A stretch of 32,764 bases of DNA from a virus. Below are positions 23,131 to 29,408 of the stretch, piece by piece (position 1 is the stretch's first letter; each line of letters opens with the position of its first letter). Below the pieces are notes generated by a model. It was not told the origin of the DNA. It did no database searches and saw nothing but the letters and a program-made list of their open reading frames with translations. The stretch spans positions 1 to 32,764 of IMG/VR virus record IMGVR_UViG_3300030406_002399; one strand, 5' to 3'. The translations under genes were made by a program, and so were the position numbers.

Positions 23131-23955
23131 TCATGAGATTAGGCTACCAATAACGTTTCTGCCTATTCTCTGGGATAATCCTACCTCAGCTCTTTTAAGC
23201 TCTGGACTAACTGAAGTTACTCTTTCAGATGGTTTAATGACTTTACCCTCAGAGTTTACTGTGTAGTCCATTTGTTTAAATGATGCCAAGTACATGTCAT
23301 CAATCATGGTAATATCTCCACCGTGAGAATGTAATATAGTTGCTTTGTGAACATCTATATCATCTTGTTGCAATCGTCTTACTGGGTAAGGCTCGACTTT
23401 CATAACAAAACAAGGTCTGCCTTTGTAAACTACATCATGCAGTCCATGTTTAAAAACTTTGTGATACCACAATGGGGATAGAAATATGCCAGTAGACGAG
23501 TAATGAGATTGCCCTTTCTCTATATCATTCTGTCTGTCTGTTTGACATTTGATATCAACATAAGTTCTAGGGTTTCTATCTCTCCACCATATGGTAGCAG
23601 TTTCTACTGTATTCGCTGATAGCTTTTCAAAGATATCAAACTTTTTCATAAAGCCATCAGTACCTACAGATCCCTTAACAGTCTTGGATCTATATTCTTT
23701 TATGCCATGAATAAGTTGACCAATATGATCCATTGCTTGAGCATTGTAATAATTAAGATTGTCCTTAACTCTTTGTACTTCTTTTTTCATCTCTGGGTCT
23801 TGTGGAAACCCACCACCAATAGCATAAGTATTAGATGCAAAATATTTAAAGTCCATACCCATTGACTTTGCTAATACTGGTAGTGATTTTTTAGCTTGTA
23901 AATAAAACTGGTGTTCTATTTGAGCTTTAGTTTTAAGATTTTTATATACGTTCAT
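23131..23955 (-). CDS. Unknown protein next to the MoxR/VWA pair
   Basis: 274 residues, no family recognised. It starts with a helical part (KTKAQIEHQFYLQAKKSLPV), followed by GGGFPQDPEMKKEVQRVKDN and a beta-rich centre (TATIWWRDRNPRTYVDIKC, SPLWYHKVFKHGLHDVVYKG). The C terminus contains SPELKRAEVGLSQRIGRNVI. No signal peptide or TM segment. GGAG stands eight bases before the ATG. It lies 72 bases downstream of the VWA-peptidase gene in the same direction, with a strong hairpin between; it may be a substrate or partner of that pair, but nothing in the sequence shows this. Confidence 0.7.
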   Translation of the reverse strand: MNVYKNLKTKAQIEHQFYLQAKKSLPVLAKSMGMDFKYFASNTYAIGGGFPQDPEMKKEVQRVKDNLNYYNAQAMDHIGQLIHGIKEYRSKTVKGSVGTDGFMKKFDIFEKLSANTVETATIWWRDRNPRTYVDIKCQTDRQNDIEKGQSHYSSTGIFLSPLWYHKVFKHGLHDVVYKGRPCFVMKVEPYPVRRLQQDDIDVHKATILHSHGGDITMIDDMYLASFKQMDYTVNSEGKVIKPSERVTSVSPELKRAEVGLSQRIGRNVIGSLIS

Positions 23956-23983
23956 TAAAGATCTCCATAAGTTAATGAATTAG

Positions 23984-24007
23984 TCGCACCCTTTTTCGAG
24001 GGTGCGA
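23984..24007 (-). terminator. 9-bp GC-rich hairpin between VWA and downstream gene
   Basis: TCGCACCCT (23984-23992) and AGGGTGCGA (23999-24007) form a perfect stem with a 6-base loop, between two minus-strand genes. There is no T-run after it on the minus strand, so it might be an attenuator or processing site rather than a full terminator. Confidence 0.5.
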
Positions 24008-24027
24008 ATTGATTAGGTTGTGAATGA

Positions 24028-25158
24028 TTAAGCAACTTTTAGATAAGTGGTATTTCCAATAGGTGCTTCATCTTGGTTAACGTCAGTCGATACCCAGAGT
24101 AAAGGGAAGTCAACTTGCTTTGGATAATCCCAGATACCCAGATCAGTAAAGTAGATCATGCTATCCACATTAAGATTATTCAATCTGATATAATCAAATA
24201 CTGGCATGACACATGTACCACCACGACCATTGCACTTGATATCCTCAATAATATCTCCATGCTCATACCTCTTTACAGTTTGTATTATGGCATCACATGT
24301 AATGACTGTTATTGAGTTAGGCTTGATCTCCTCAGACAATGCATTCAGCTCTCCTAGAAAATGTTTAAGCTCTTTATTGCTAACACTCCCAGAGCTATCA
24401 ACACCTATGACAATATCTCCAACACCAACTTTATTTGATACTGGAGTTATCACTCTATTGATATCCCATTGTCTTTTGTTGGGTCTACGATAAGAATAAC
24501 CCTCTGGCTGATCTCCAACAACATGTCTTCTTAAAACGTCAGTCCAGTCAACTTGAGATCTCTTCATCTCATTGATTATCTGCTTTACACTTGATGGTAA
24601 TTTGCCAATAGCTTTTGCAGTATTGACTGCCATAACTGTTTCAGCATTAATCTTTGCGACCTCTTGTTTTATCTGGTCTTCAGACATGCCCTCTTGAGGA
24701 ATAACCATACCCCATGACTGAGGTTTAGGTTTCTCTTCAGCTTTTGAGTTCAAGATATCATATATCTTTTCAGCTCTCATGCCCTTGTATTGCTTATCTA
24801 ATAAACCACCTTTAGGCATCTGGGTTAATCCACTTTCTACAAGAGAATAATTAATGGCATAATCACAAGCTATATTCCATAGCTCTGCATCTCTTTTGCC
24901 ATGTCTTAAATGGTGCAGTAAAACTCTATGCAAACACTCATGACATAAAACAAAGTCAAGCTCTGCTTCAGATAAATTATCTGTAAACTCTTCATTGTAG
25001 AAAATGTTAGTCCCATCAGTTGCCATTGTAGGTATATCATTCTTAACAACTAAAGGCATTTTATAGAGGACTGAAGCATAAAACCCCAGTCCATTCTTAT
25101 CTTTATCGACCATAAGTCTAACCTTAGATCTAACCAATTTACGTTGTAAATCGTGCAT
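24028..25158 (-). CDS. DUF2201-type metallopeptidase-like / VWA protein
   Basis: 376 residues in two recognisable parts. N-terminal (about 1-135): a zinc-peptidase-like domain with CHECLHRVLLHH (His73, Glu74, His77 as HExxH) and LWNIACDYAIN, whose Asp99 is a likely third ligand. C-terminal (about 235-376): a von Willebrand A fold with a complete metal-ion-dependent adhesion site, DSSGS (Asp254, Ser256, Ser258), Thr315 in GRGGT and Asp339 in YFTDLG. The architecture matches DUF2201/COG3864 proteins encoded beside MoxR ATPases. Here the MoxR gene is immediately upstream and co-oriented. Probable joint role: ATP-driven, metal-dependent remodelling or maturation of a target. The start is preceded by TTAACTTTTAGAGGAG. 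Confidence 0.88.
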   Translation of the reverse strand: MHDLQRKLVRSKVRLMVDKDKNGLGFYASVLYKMPLVVKNDIPTMATDGTNIFYNEEFTDNLSEAELDFVLCHECLHRVLLHHLRHGKRDAELWNIACDYAINYSLVESGLTQMPKGGLLDKQYKGMRAEKIYDILNSKAEEKPKPQSWGMVIPQEGMSEDQIKQEVAKINAETVMAVNTAKAIGKLPSSVKQIINEMKRSQVDWTDVLRRHVVGDQPEGYSYRRPNKRQWDINRVITPVSNKVGVGDIVIGVDSSGSVSNKELKHFLGELNALSEEIKPNSITVITCDAIIQTVKRYEHGDIIEDIKCNGRGGTCVMPVFDYIRLNNLNVDSMIYFTDLGIWDYPKQVDFPLLWVSTDVNQDEAPIGNTTYLKVA

Positions 25159-25174
25159 CTCAACTCCTCTAAAA

Positions 25175-25187
25175 GTTAAGGTGTAAC
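25175..25187 (-). promoter_or_regulatory. Degenerate dyad leader before VWA-peptidase gene
   Basis: GTTAAGGTGTAAC, read on the minus strand as TTAACTTTTAGAGGAG before the ATG 16 bases on. One half-site is merged with a hairpin (25180-25201). Fits the 15-17 bp spacing of the other minus-strand leaders. Confidence 0.5.
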
Positions 25188-25201
25188 ATTTAAGTTACAC
25201 C
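25180..25201 (-). terminator. Hairpin over the MoxR stop codon
   Basis: GGTGTAAC (25180-25187) and GTTACACC (25194-25201) form a perfect 8-bp stem with a 6-base loop that spans the MoxR stop codon. On the minus strand it is followed by TTAACTTTT, so partial termination between MoxR and the VWA gene is possible and could set their ratio. Confidence 0.45.
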
Positions 25202-26253
25202 AAATATTTTCCATTGCCAGACTTACCAGCCCATAAACGAACATCTTTATTTTGTTTAAGGCTTTCATCTCTGCTCAATGCATCTTTAAGAAAGTATGCT
25301 TGAAATTCCTCGTTAGGTAATCTCTGAACATACTGCAATATGTTACCCATATTCTTATCAGTAGCTCTCATTGATAGAGCTGAACATAAAGCAAACATGA
25401 TTGGTGGATCTTCAACTACTGGAGTGTTCATTGGATCAGCAATCAACTTGTCTATGTCTGGACATTTTTCGTGAATGTCCATATGGGTTTTAAGATTGGC
25501 ATATGCACTAGCTCCAATTTGTCCAGAGATAGCTTCAGCCATTGCTTCTTCGTCTAGCTCCCATTTAAGCATAGTTGCCACCCTCTCATGAGATCTAGGA
25601 GTAGGATAAGAATTTACACCTTTTTGGAATTGATGCAAAAACTCTGGTTGGAAACGTAACCAAGAGATGATCCTATGATCTACACCAGTCTTAGCAAAAT
25701 AAGAACAAGTGTCATCTAGGTTAGCTTCAATCTCTAGGAATGAAAGTCTATCAACTAAATGACTTGGCATGGCATTAGTTCCTGCCTTGTCAGATAATTT
25801 GTTACCACATGACATTATGTAACAATGTGATCTATCAATGTGGTATTCTCCAACTCTATATTCATCACATATTTGAGCATAGATATTCATGTTAAGAACT
25901 GGAGCTTGAGGGAGTTCATCAAATACATATAAGATGCCCTTATATCCCTGAGCTTTCAGCTCTTGCCATTCTTCGTCAGTAACAATCCAGTCTGGTCTAA
26001 GCACTTTCATACTGTCCCCATCTGGCATTCTTAAACCACCAATGTCAGTAGGCTCAAATTGTGCCAGAGAAACAATAACTAAATGTAGTTTCATTTCTTC
26101 TGCAACTTGCCTACACAATGCAGTTTTTCCTATACCCATAGAGCCTTCAAGGTGTAGGGATATAGGCTTTTTAGATTTGTCGTTCTCATAGTCAAAATTA
26201 AAACTATGATTGATTGCTTCGATAAATATTTTTTTTGCTATAGATAATCTCAT
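25195..26253 (-). CDS. MoxR-type AAA+ ATPase
   Basis: 352 residues. Walker A GSMGIGKT (Lys43, Thr44), GGL loop after FEPTDIGG, Walker B LYVFDE (Asp112, Glu113), sensor-1 Asn151 in SCGN, and an arginine-finger region HLVDRL (Arg169) place it in the MoxR/AAA_5-like group. MoxR ATPases form hexamers that, with VWA-domain partners, load metals or remodel protein complexes (as NorQ-NorD, CoxD-CoxE, RavA-ViaA). The VWA partner is the next gene downstream, 36 bases away. AGGAG is about ten bases before the ATG. What a phage does with the pair is unknown. Confidence 0.9.
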   Translation of the reverse strand: MRLSIAKKIFIEAINHSFNFDYENDKSKKPISLHLEGSMGIGKTALCRQVAEEMKLHLVIVSLAQFEPTDIGGLRMPDGDSMKVLRPDWIVTDEEWQELKAQGYKGILYVFDELPQAPVLNMNIYAQICDEYRVGEYHIDRSHCYIMSCGNKLSDKAGTNAMPSHLVDRLSFLEIEANLDDTCSYFAKTGVDHRIISWLRFQPEFLHQFQKGVNSYPTPRSHERVATMLKWELDEEAMAEAISGQIGASAYANLKTHMDIHEKCPDIDKLIADPMNTPVVEDPPIMFALCSALSMRATDKNMGNILQYVQRLPNEEFQAYFLKDALSRDESLKQNKDVRLWAGKSGNGKYLV

Positions 26254-26256
26254 TTT

Positions 26257-26529
26257 CTATGCACTCCTTGTTTTAAATGTTATGCCACTTTTTTTATTGT
26301 AGCTGAAAAGTTTATTGCCAGATTTTAATCTTATACTGCCTTGATCCAGTCTAAATCTTCTGTATTGCTTCTTTTGAAAATCATAGACTGTGATTAAGTC
26401 TGGTGTATCTCTGGCTTCAAATTTTAATACACCATGAAAGTATCTCTTATCTTTAGTAGACATTTTAAAAAAATGTCCACTAACAATTCTGCCCTTAAAA
26501 AAGGTAATGATTTCTTTTTGTTTATTCAT
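26257..26529 (-). CDS. Small basic hypothetical protein
   Basis: 90 residues, unrecognised, rich in Lys, Arg, Phe and Tyr. Alternating beta-like segments (KRYFHGVLKFEARDTPDLIT, VYDFQKKQYRRFRLDQGSI) suggest a small SH3- or OB-like barrel, perhaps binding nucleic acid. It sits three bases upstream of the MoxR ATPase gene and carries that gene's Shine-Dalgarno in its end, so it is in the same message. Confidence 0.6.
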   Translation of the reverse strand: MNKQKEIITFFKGRIVSGHFFKMSTKDKRYFHGVLKFEARDTPDLITVYDFQKKQYRRFRLDQGSIRLKSGNKLFSYNKKSGITFKTRSA

Positions 26530-26531
26530 AA

Positions 26532-26804
26532 TTACTCCTCTGATAAACAGTCGTTACACCCACAATATTCTGATTGCAGATCGTCTTGTAGTTGATACCA
26601 AACACTTTCCCAAATTGTTTTCATTTTTGGTCTAGCTTCAAGCTCCCCCATTGTATCTAAATAAGTGCTATGAACACCTATTAAGGGAAACCAATGCTTG
26701 TCTTTTGTTGGGTAAATACAGATCTGATATCCATCATCTCCAATGTGAATGTCATACCAAACACCCAACTCTTTCATTTTATTTTCGCATTTAGTTTTAT
26801 TCAT
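26532..26804 (-). CDS. Small hypothetical protein with C-terminal Cys motif
   Basis: 90 residues, unrecognised. Aromatic-rich (GVWYDIHIGDDGYQICIYPT, KDKHWFPLIGVHSTYLDTMG), with a C-terminal CGCNDC that could bind a metal. It overlaps the gene upstream by 8 bases and is spaced two bases from the gene downstream, so it belongs to the accessory operon that leads to MoxR. Confidence 0.6.
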   Translation of the reverse strand: MNKTKCENKMKELGVWYDIHIGDDGYQICIYPTKDKHWFPLIGVHSTYLDTMGELEARPKMKTIWESVWYQLQDDLQSEYCGCNDCLSEE

Positions 26805-26976
26805 TATCGATTATATCCTCGATATCTATTTGCTGACTATGAAGTTCAGCTTGGTTAAATTGTTTAGCAATCTTTTGCTTTTCGATTTCAAGATTGTTGG
26901 CTATATCTAACAATCCATCTTTAACTAGATCAGAAATAATCTGATCTAGTTTTTGAATAATCTCTAATTCATTCAT
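26797..26976 (-). CDS. Small acidic helical protein
   Basis: 59 residues from the ATG at 26976, which lies in the end of the previous gene; a longer version starting at 27006 would overlap it by 38 bases. Heptad-like pattern (IIQKLDQIISDLVKDGLLDI, NLEIEKQKIAKQFNQ) suggests a coiled coil, followed by an acidic end (DIEDIIDNE). No Shine-Dalgarno is clear, so translation is probably coupled to the upstream gene. Confidence 0.55.
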   Translation of the reverse strand: MNELEIIQKLDQIISDLVKDGLLDIANNLEIEKQKIAKQFNQAELHSQQIDIEDIIDNE

Positions 26977-27175
26977 TAGGCATATTCTCATGGTTTTGAA
27001 TTTCAACCATTACGTCAAGTAATGATCTAAGAAACTTATTTTGATTTGATGTAAGCTCCTCTTCATGGATCATCATAAATTGTTCAATGTCCAAGTTATT
27101 TGGGTTATTACCTATGGTGTACTTAATCCAGTCATCATAGATTTTATTAAGGTTATTTGTGTGTAAATTTTTCAT
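26969..27175 (-). CDS. Small acidic hypothetical protein
   Basis: 68 residues, unrecognised, mostly helical: LNKIYDDWIKYTIGNNPNNL then TSNQNKFLRSLLDVMVEIQ. GGAG lies just before the ATG. It opens the group of four small genes that ends at MoxR, and follows two short hairpins downstream of the 243-residue gene. Confidence 0.58.
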   Translation of the reverse strand: MKNLHTNNLNKIYDDWIKYTIGNNPNNLDIEQFMMIHEEELTSNQNKFLRSLLDVMVEIQNHENMPNE

Positions 27176-27203
27176 AAGTTCTCCATTTTAAATTTACAGT
27201 TAC

Positions 27204-27242
27204 AGTCCAAGTGGACTAGCATAGACACAACCAGAGGTTGTG
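27204..27242 (-). terminator. Two adjacent small hairpins
   Basis: AGTCCA/TGGACT (27204-27209 and 27212-27217) and CACAACC/GGTTGTG (27226-27232 and 27236-27242, 3-base loop) lie in the 86-base gap after the 243-residue gene. No T-run follows; they may weakly terminate or protect message ends. Confidence 0.4.
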
Positions 27243-27261
27243 CCTAAATTAGTCAACTTGA

Positions 27262-27993
27262 TTAGATACCCAGAGCTTTAAATGTATCTTTAACTTGCTG
27301 ATTGTCTTCAGACTGATCCTTAGAGCTTTCTTTATTAGCTTTCTCTACTGCTTCCCACATACGTTTAGCATCAGCCAAAGTTTCTTCAATGATCTTGATA
27401 TCATCAGCAGTTAGATCAGTTTGTACAAACTTATCTTCAGCTACACCCTCAGTATTTTTAACACTCTTCATCTTGCCATAAATCATTCTGGCAATTTTAT
27501 CTCCAAGCATAATATCGTCTTGAGGGTTTACTGCTTGTTTAAGTTTGGTCTGGGAAGTGATGCCATTATCTGACATTATTTCTCTTATCATCTCTGGTGT
27601 AGCTTGAGATGGTACATCAAACTTAACTACAAACTTAACTGAATTATCTTTTAGTAACTTAGCATTCGCTTTACTCATGTTACATTCGTTAACTAAGTCC
27701 TCACTAATTGCCCTCGTATCAGCTTTAGTAAGGTTACCAGAAGCAGAAAGTTTTAATGGTGCTATATGGGTTATTAAACCTACATACTGGTCAATCTTCA
27801 GCTCATTAACTAGCTTAGTATTTTCAGAGTTTGTAGATTTTAAACCAGAAATTTCAGCTTCACTACCTCTGATCTGGTCAACAAGTTCATTAGTAAATCT
27901 TGGGTCTTTTTGAGTTTCTTTGTTCAATTTCTTATCCTCTTTTATGATTGGTGTTACGTTGTCGAATACGACTTTTTGATTAGCTTTAGCCAT
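27262..27993 (-). CDS. Unknown protein heading the accessory operon
   Basis: 243 residues, no family recognised. A charged N-terminal segment with coiled-coil character (about 30-65: ETQKDPRFTNELVDQIRGSE), a compact middle (YVGLITHIAPLKLSASGNLT ... VKFVVKFDVPS) and an acidic C-terminal helix and tail ending KDTFKALGI. No TM or signal peptide. It is the first gene after the dyad leader at 28010-28022 and lies upstream of the small genes and MoxR/VWA pair, so it could be a substrate or scaffold for them; this is inference from order only. Confidence 0.68.
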   Translation of the reverse strand: MAKANQKVVFDNVTPIIKEDKKLNKETQKDPRFTNELVDQIRGSEAEISGLKSTNSENTKLVNELKIDQYVGLITHIAPLKLSASGNLTKADTRAISEDLVNECNMSKANAKLLKDNSVKFVVKFDVPSQATPEMIREIMSDNGITSQTKLKQAVNPQDDIMLGDKIARMIYGKMKSVKNTEGVAEDKFVQTDLTADDIKIIEETLADAKRMWEAVEKANKESSKDQSEDNQQVKDTFKALGI

Positions 27994-28009
27994 TTCAAAT
28001 GCTCCAAAA

Positions 28010-28022
28010 GTTAAGGGTTAAC
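28010..28022 (-). promoter_or_regulatory. Dyad leader GTTAAGGGTTAAC before 243-residue gene
   Basis: 5-bp dyad arms around GGG. On the minus strand TTAACTTTTGGAG follows, with the ATG 16 bases from the motif. An enclosing inverted repeat (AACTGTTT at 28020-28027, AAACAGTT at 28065-28072) begins at its edge. Confidence 0.55.
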
Positions 28023-28072
28023 TGTTTCACTCTTTTGAGATCATCAGTAGGAATGCACATTCCTAAACAGTT
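28020..28072 (-). other. Nested inverted repeat in accessory-operon leader
   Basis: Outer arms AACTGTTT (28020-28027) and AAACAGTT (28065-28072) enclose an inner palindrome TAGGAATG-CA-CATTCCTA (28048-28065). Together with the next hairpin (28073-28096) it makes a folded leader of about 80 nt upstream of the 243-residue gene. Confidence 0.5.
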
Positions 28073-28096
28073 AGAGGACAATAAAAACTGTCCTCT
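28073..28096 (-). terminator. Hairpin AGAGGACA/TGTCCTCT
   Basis: 8-bp perfect stem with an 8-base loop (28073-28080, 28089-28096), directly after the TAA of the broken reading frame on the minus strand. It resembles a termination hairpin for that RNA, though a T-run is lacking on the minus strand. Confidence 0.45.
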
Positions 28097-28341
28097 TAAA
28101 AAATTATTTTAGACTTACGATAAGACCCAAAACCCATTGCAAAGAGTGGATCATGTGTTGCACCTTTGGTCTGGTAGTCTTACTGCTTTGGTAGGTGTAT
28201 CTCCTATTGATCCTCTCTATTCATTGTGGGGTTCGTCTACTCTGCTTTTGGCAGTTCAGACCTTGCTTCGCTTTGGTCTTAGATCATTAAGTTCCCCTTT
28301 GGATCTTTGGGTTGCTAACCCTTTGTCTTTCTAGCTTCTAG
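28096..28341 (-). pseudogene. Broken gene or untranslated RNA behind an intact leader
   Basis: On the minus strand a leader like the others (TTTAACTTTTTTTAGAGGAG, 28342-28361) is not followed by any ATG, GTG or TTG at the right distance. The next 240 nt, purine-rich and distinctly more GC-rich than the flanks, can be read as a discontinuous protein: KDKGLATQRSKGELNDLRPK..., interrupted by an in-frame TGA and TAG, then RGSIGDTPTKAVRLPDQRC, then a one-base shift into DPLFAMGFGSYRKSKIIF and TAA. Two explanations fit: a decayed gene whose start and frame were lost, or a structured RNA whose frame is fortuitous. The opposite strand is open for 65 codons but looks like a shadow. Confidence 0.32.
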
Positions 28342-28369
28342 CTCCTCTAAAAAAAGTTAAAAAAATAAC
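28342..28369 (-). promoter_or_regulatory. Orphan leader with Shine-Dalgarno but no start codon
   Basis: Minus-strand GTTATTTTTTTAAC followed by TTTTTTTAGAGGAG. It is a degenerate copy of the dyad leaders at 21374, 23060, 25175 and 28010, with the ribosome-binding sequence intact but no translation start after it. Confidence 0.4.
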
Positions 28370-28651
28370 TTCCTCTTAACTACTACGAATAAACATATAT
28401 GTCAAACCTATAATGTAATATTATTTAATACTATGTAATTCAATGTAATAAAACCTTTCATACTACTAATACGATTGGGAGCAAACTTTTCTTGGAAAAA
28501 AACAAAAAAAATTTAAACCCTATATTTACTAGACGATTGAGAAGCTAAAATTATTCAAAAATAATCATGTTTTGTTCTCATGTTTACAGTAATGGTTTTA
28601 GTGTGATATTAATTGTTAAGGGTTAATTTATTGAAAGTTAGAAGATAAATC
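28370..28651. other. AT-rich divergent intergenic region
   Basis: No gene seen. Very AT-rich with three copies of ATGTAAT (28413-28419, 28433-28439, 28443-28449) and poly-A tracts (28497-28511). It lies between the divergent accessory operon and packaging genes, so must hold promoters for one or both; I see no clear consensus pair. Confidence 0.45.
28615..28626 (+). promoter_or_regulatory. Dyad motif GTTAAGGGTTAA before terminase small subunit
   Basis: Near-identical to the motif at 28010-28022 but 25 bases before a plus-strand start (28652). Not followed by TTTTAGGAG. Confidence 0.4.
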
Positions 28652-29176
28652 ATGAGCAAAAAAGATAAGAATAAAAAACCAGATTTAAAATTAGTTTCAG
28701 ATAAAGTTAAAATTACAAAAATACCAAAAGCAAAAGAACAACCTTTAACAGCTAAACAGCTTGAATTTGCTGAGTTGATCGCATCTGGATTTACTAAGGC
28801 AGAAGCATTCAGAAAGGCATATGATGTTTCTCCAGATACAAAAGATAAATCAGTTCATGAGATGGCATCTAAAACTTTTGCTAATACCAAGGTTATATCA
28901 AGAATAAAAGCTATTCAGCACCAAAAAGCAGAAGATCAACGCATGTTGGGGATCAAACAAGCTGAATTCATAATGAAACAACTGGAAAAAGAAGCAATGA
29001 ACATGGACAACAATTCAGCTTCAAGAATTAGAGCTTTAGAGCTGATGGGTAAAACTCATATGGTTGGACTATTTGCAGATAAGCTAGAAATAAAATCAGA
29101 AAATATAAATATGACTGCTGACGAATTAGAAGATCAGCTAAAAGACAAGTTACAAAAATTACTAGGTAACAATTAG
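28652..29176 (+). CDS. Terminase small subunit
   Basis: 174 residues. LTAKQLEFAELIASGFTKAEAFRKAYDVS is the helix-turn-helix of phage small terminases of the Terminase_2-like family, followed by KTFANTKVISRIKAI and a coiled-coil to C-terminal segment with NMDNNSASRIRALELMGK and an acidic tail. It recognises the packaging site and feeds DNA to the large subunit encoded at 29638. Shine-Dalgarno is weak (AGAAG). N-terminal 35 residues are lysine-rich, a probable DNA-binding extension. Confidence 0.85.
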   Translation: MSKKDKNKKPDLKLVSDKVKITKIPKAKEQPLTAKQLEFAELIASGFTKAEAFRKAYDVSPDTKDKSVHEMASKTFANTKVISRIKAIQHQKAEDQRMLGIKQAEFIMKQLEKEAMNMDNNSASRIRALELMGKTHMVGLFADKLEIKSENINMTADELEDQLKDKLQKLLGNN

Positions 29177-29320
29177 CCTAGTTTCGCTATTTTCGTTAGT
29201 CTTGTTACCCCACCTACCCCTACCCACCCGTGTAGCTGTAGCCCTGTCCACACGTACTACAGTTGATTTTACTCATAAAAATTCATATTTTTTTCAAAAA
29301 AAATAAAAAGGGGCTTGTCT
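29177..29320. other. C-rich stretch after terminase small subunit
   Basis: No gene. The plus strand carries a C-rich run of ACC/ACCC units (29206-29230) and a 6-bp inverted repeat CTGTAG/CTACAG (29236-29241, 29257-29262), strikingly GC-rich in this AT-rich phage. Being between the two terminase genes, it is a candidate packaging (pac or cos) site; nothing more direct is visible. Confidence 0.35.
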
Positions 29321-29396
29321 ACTAGTTATAACTAGTATATATATTTAGTTATACTAGTATAAATAACTAGTTATAACTAGTAATGTTATAACTAGT
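29321..29396. repeat. Palindrome cluster 2 (ACTAGTTATAACTAGT)
   Basis: Full copies at 29321-29336 and 29366-29381 separated by AT-rich sequence with a degenerate ACTAGT copy, then a partial GTTATAACTAGT at 29385-29396. Read on the minus strand the order is partial, full, full, as in cluster 1 at 18315-18380. It ends 12 bases before the TTG start of the next gene. Confidence 0.85.
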
Positions 29397-29408
29397 AGGG
29401 AAAACGGA

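Noticed and set aside
28137-28334. 65-codon plus-strand frame in the gap before the terminase genes
   Set aside because: Leu/Ser-rich translation, TTG start without a Shine-Dalgarno, and the opposite strand has the leader and protein-like segments; treated as a shadow.
18315-29396. CRISPR array or insertion-sequence ends
   Set aside because: The palindromes have short, unequal AT-rich spacers and there is no transposase or Cas gene between or near them (the Cas4-like gene lies outside and is a typical phage recombination nuclease).
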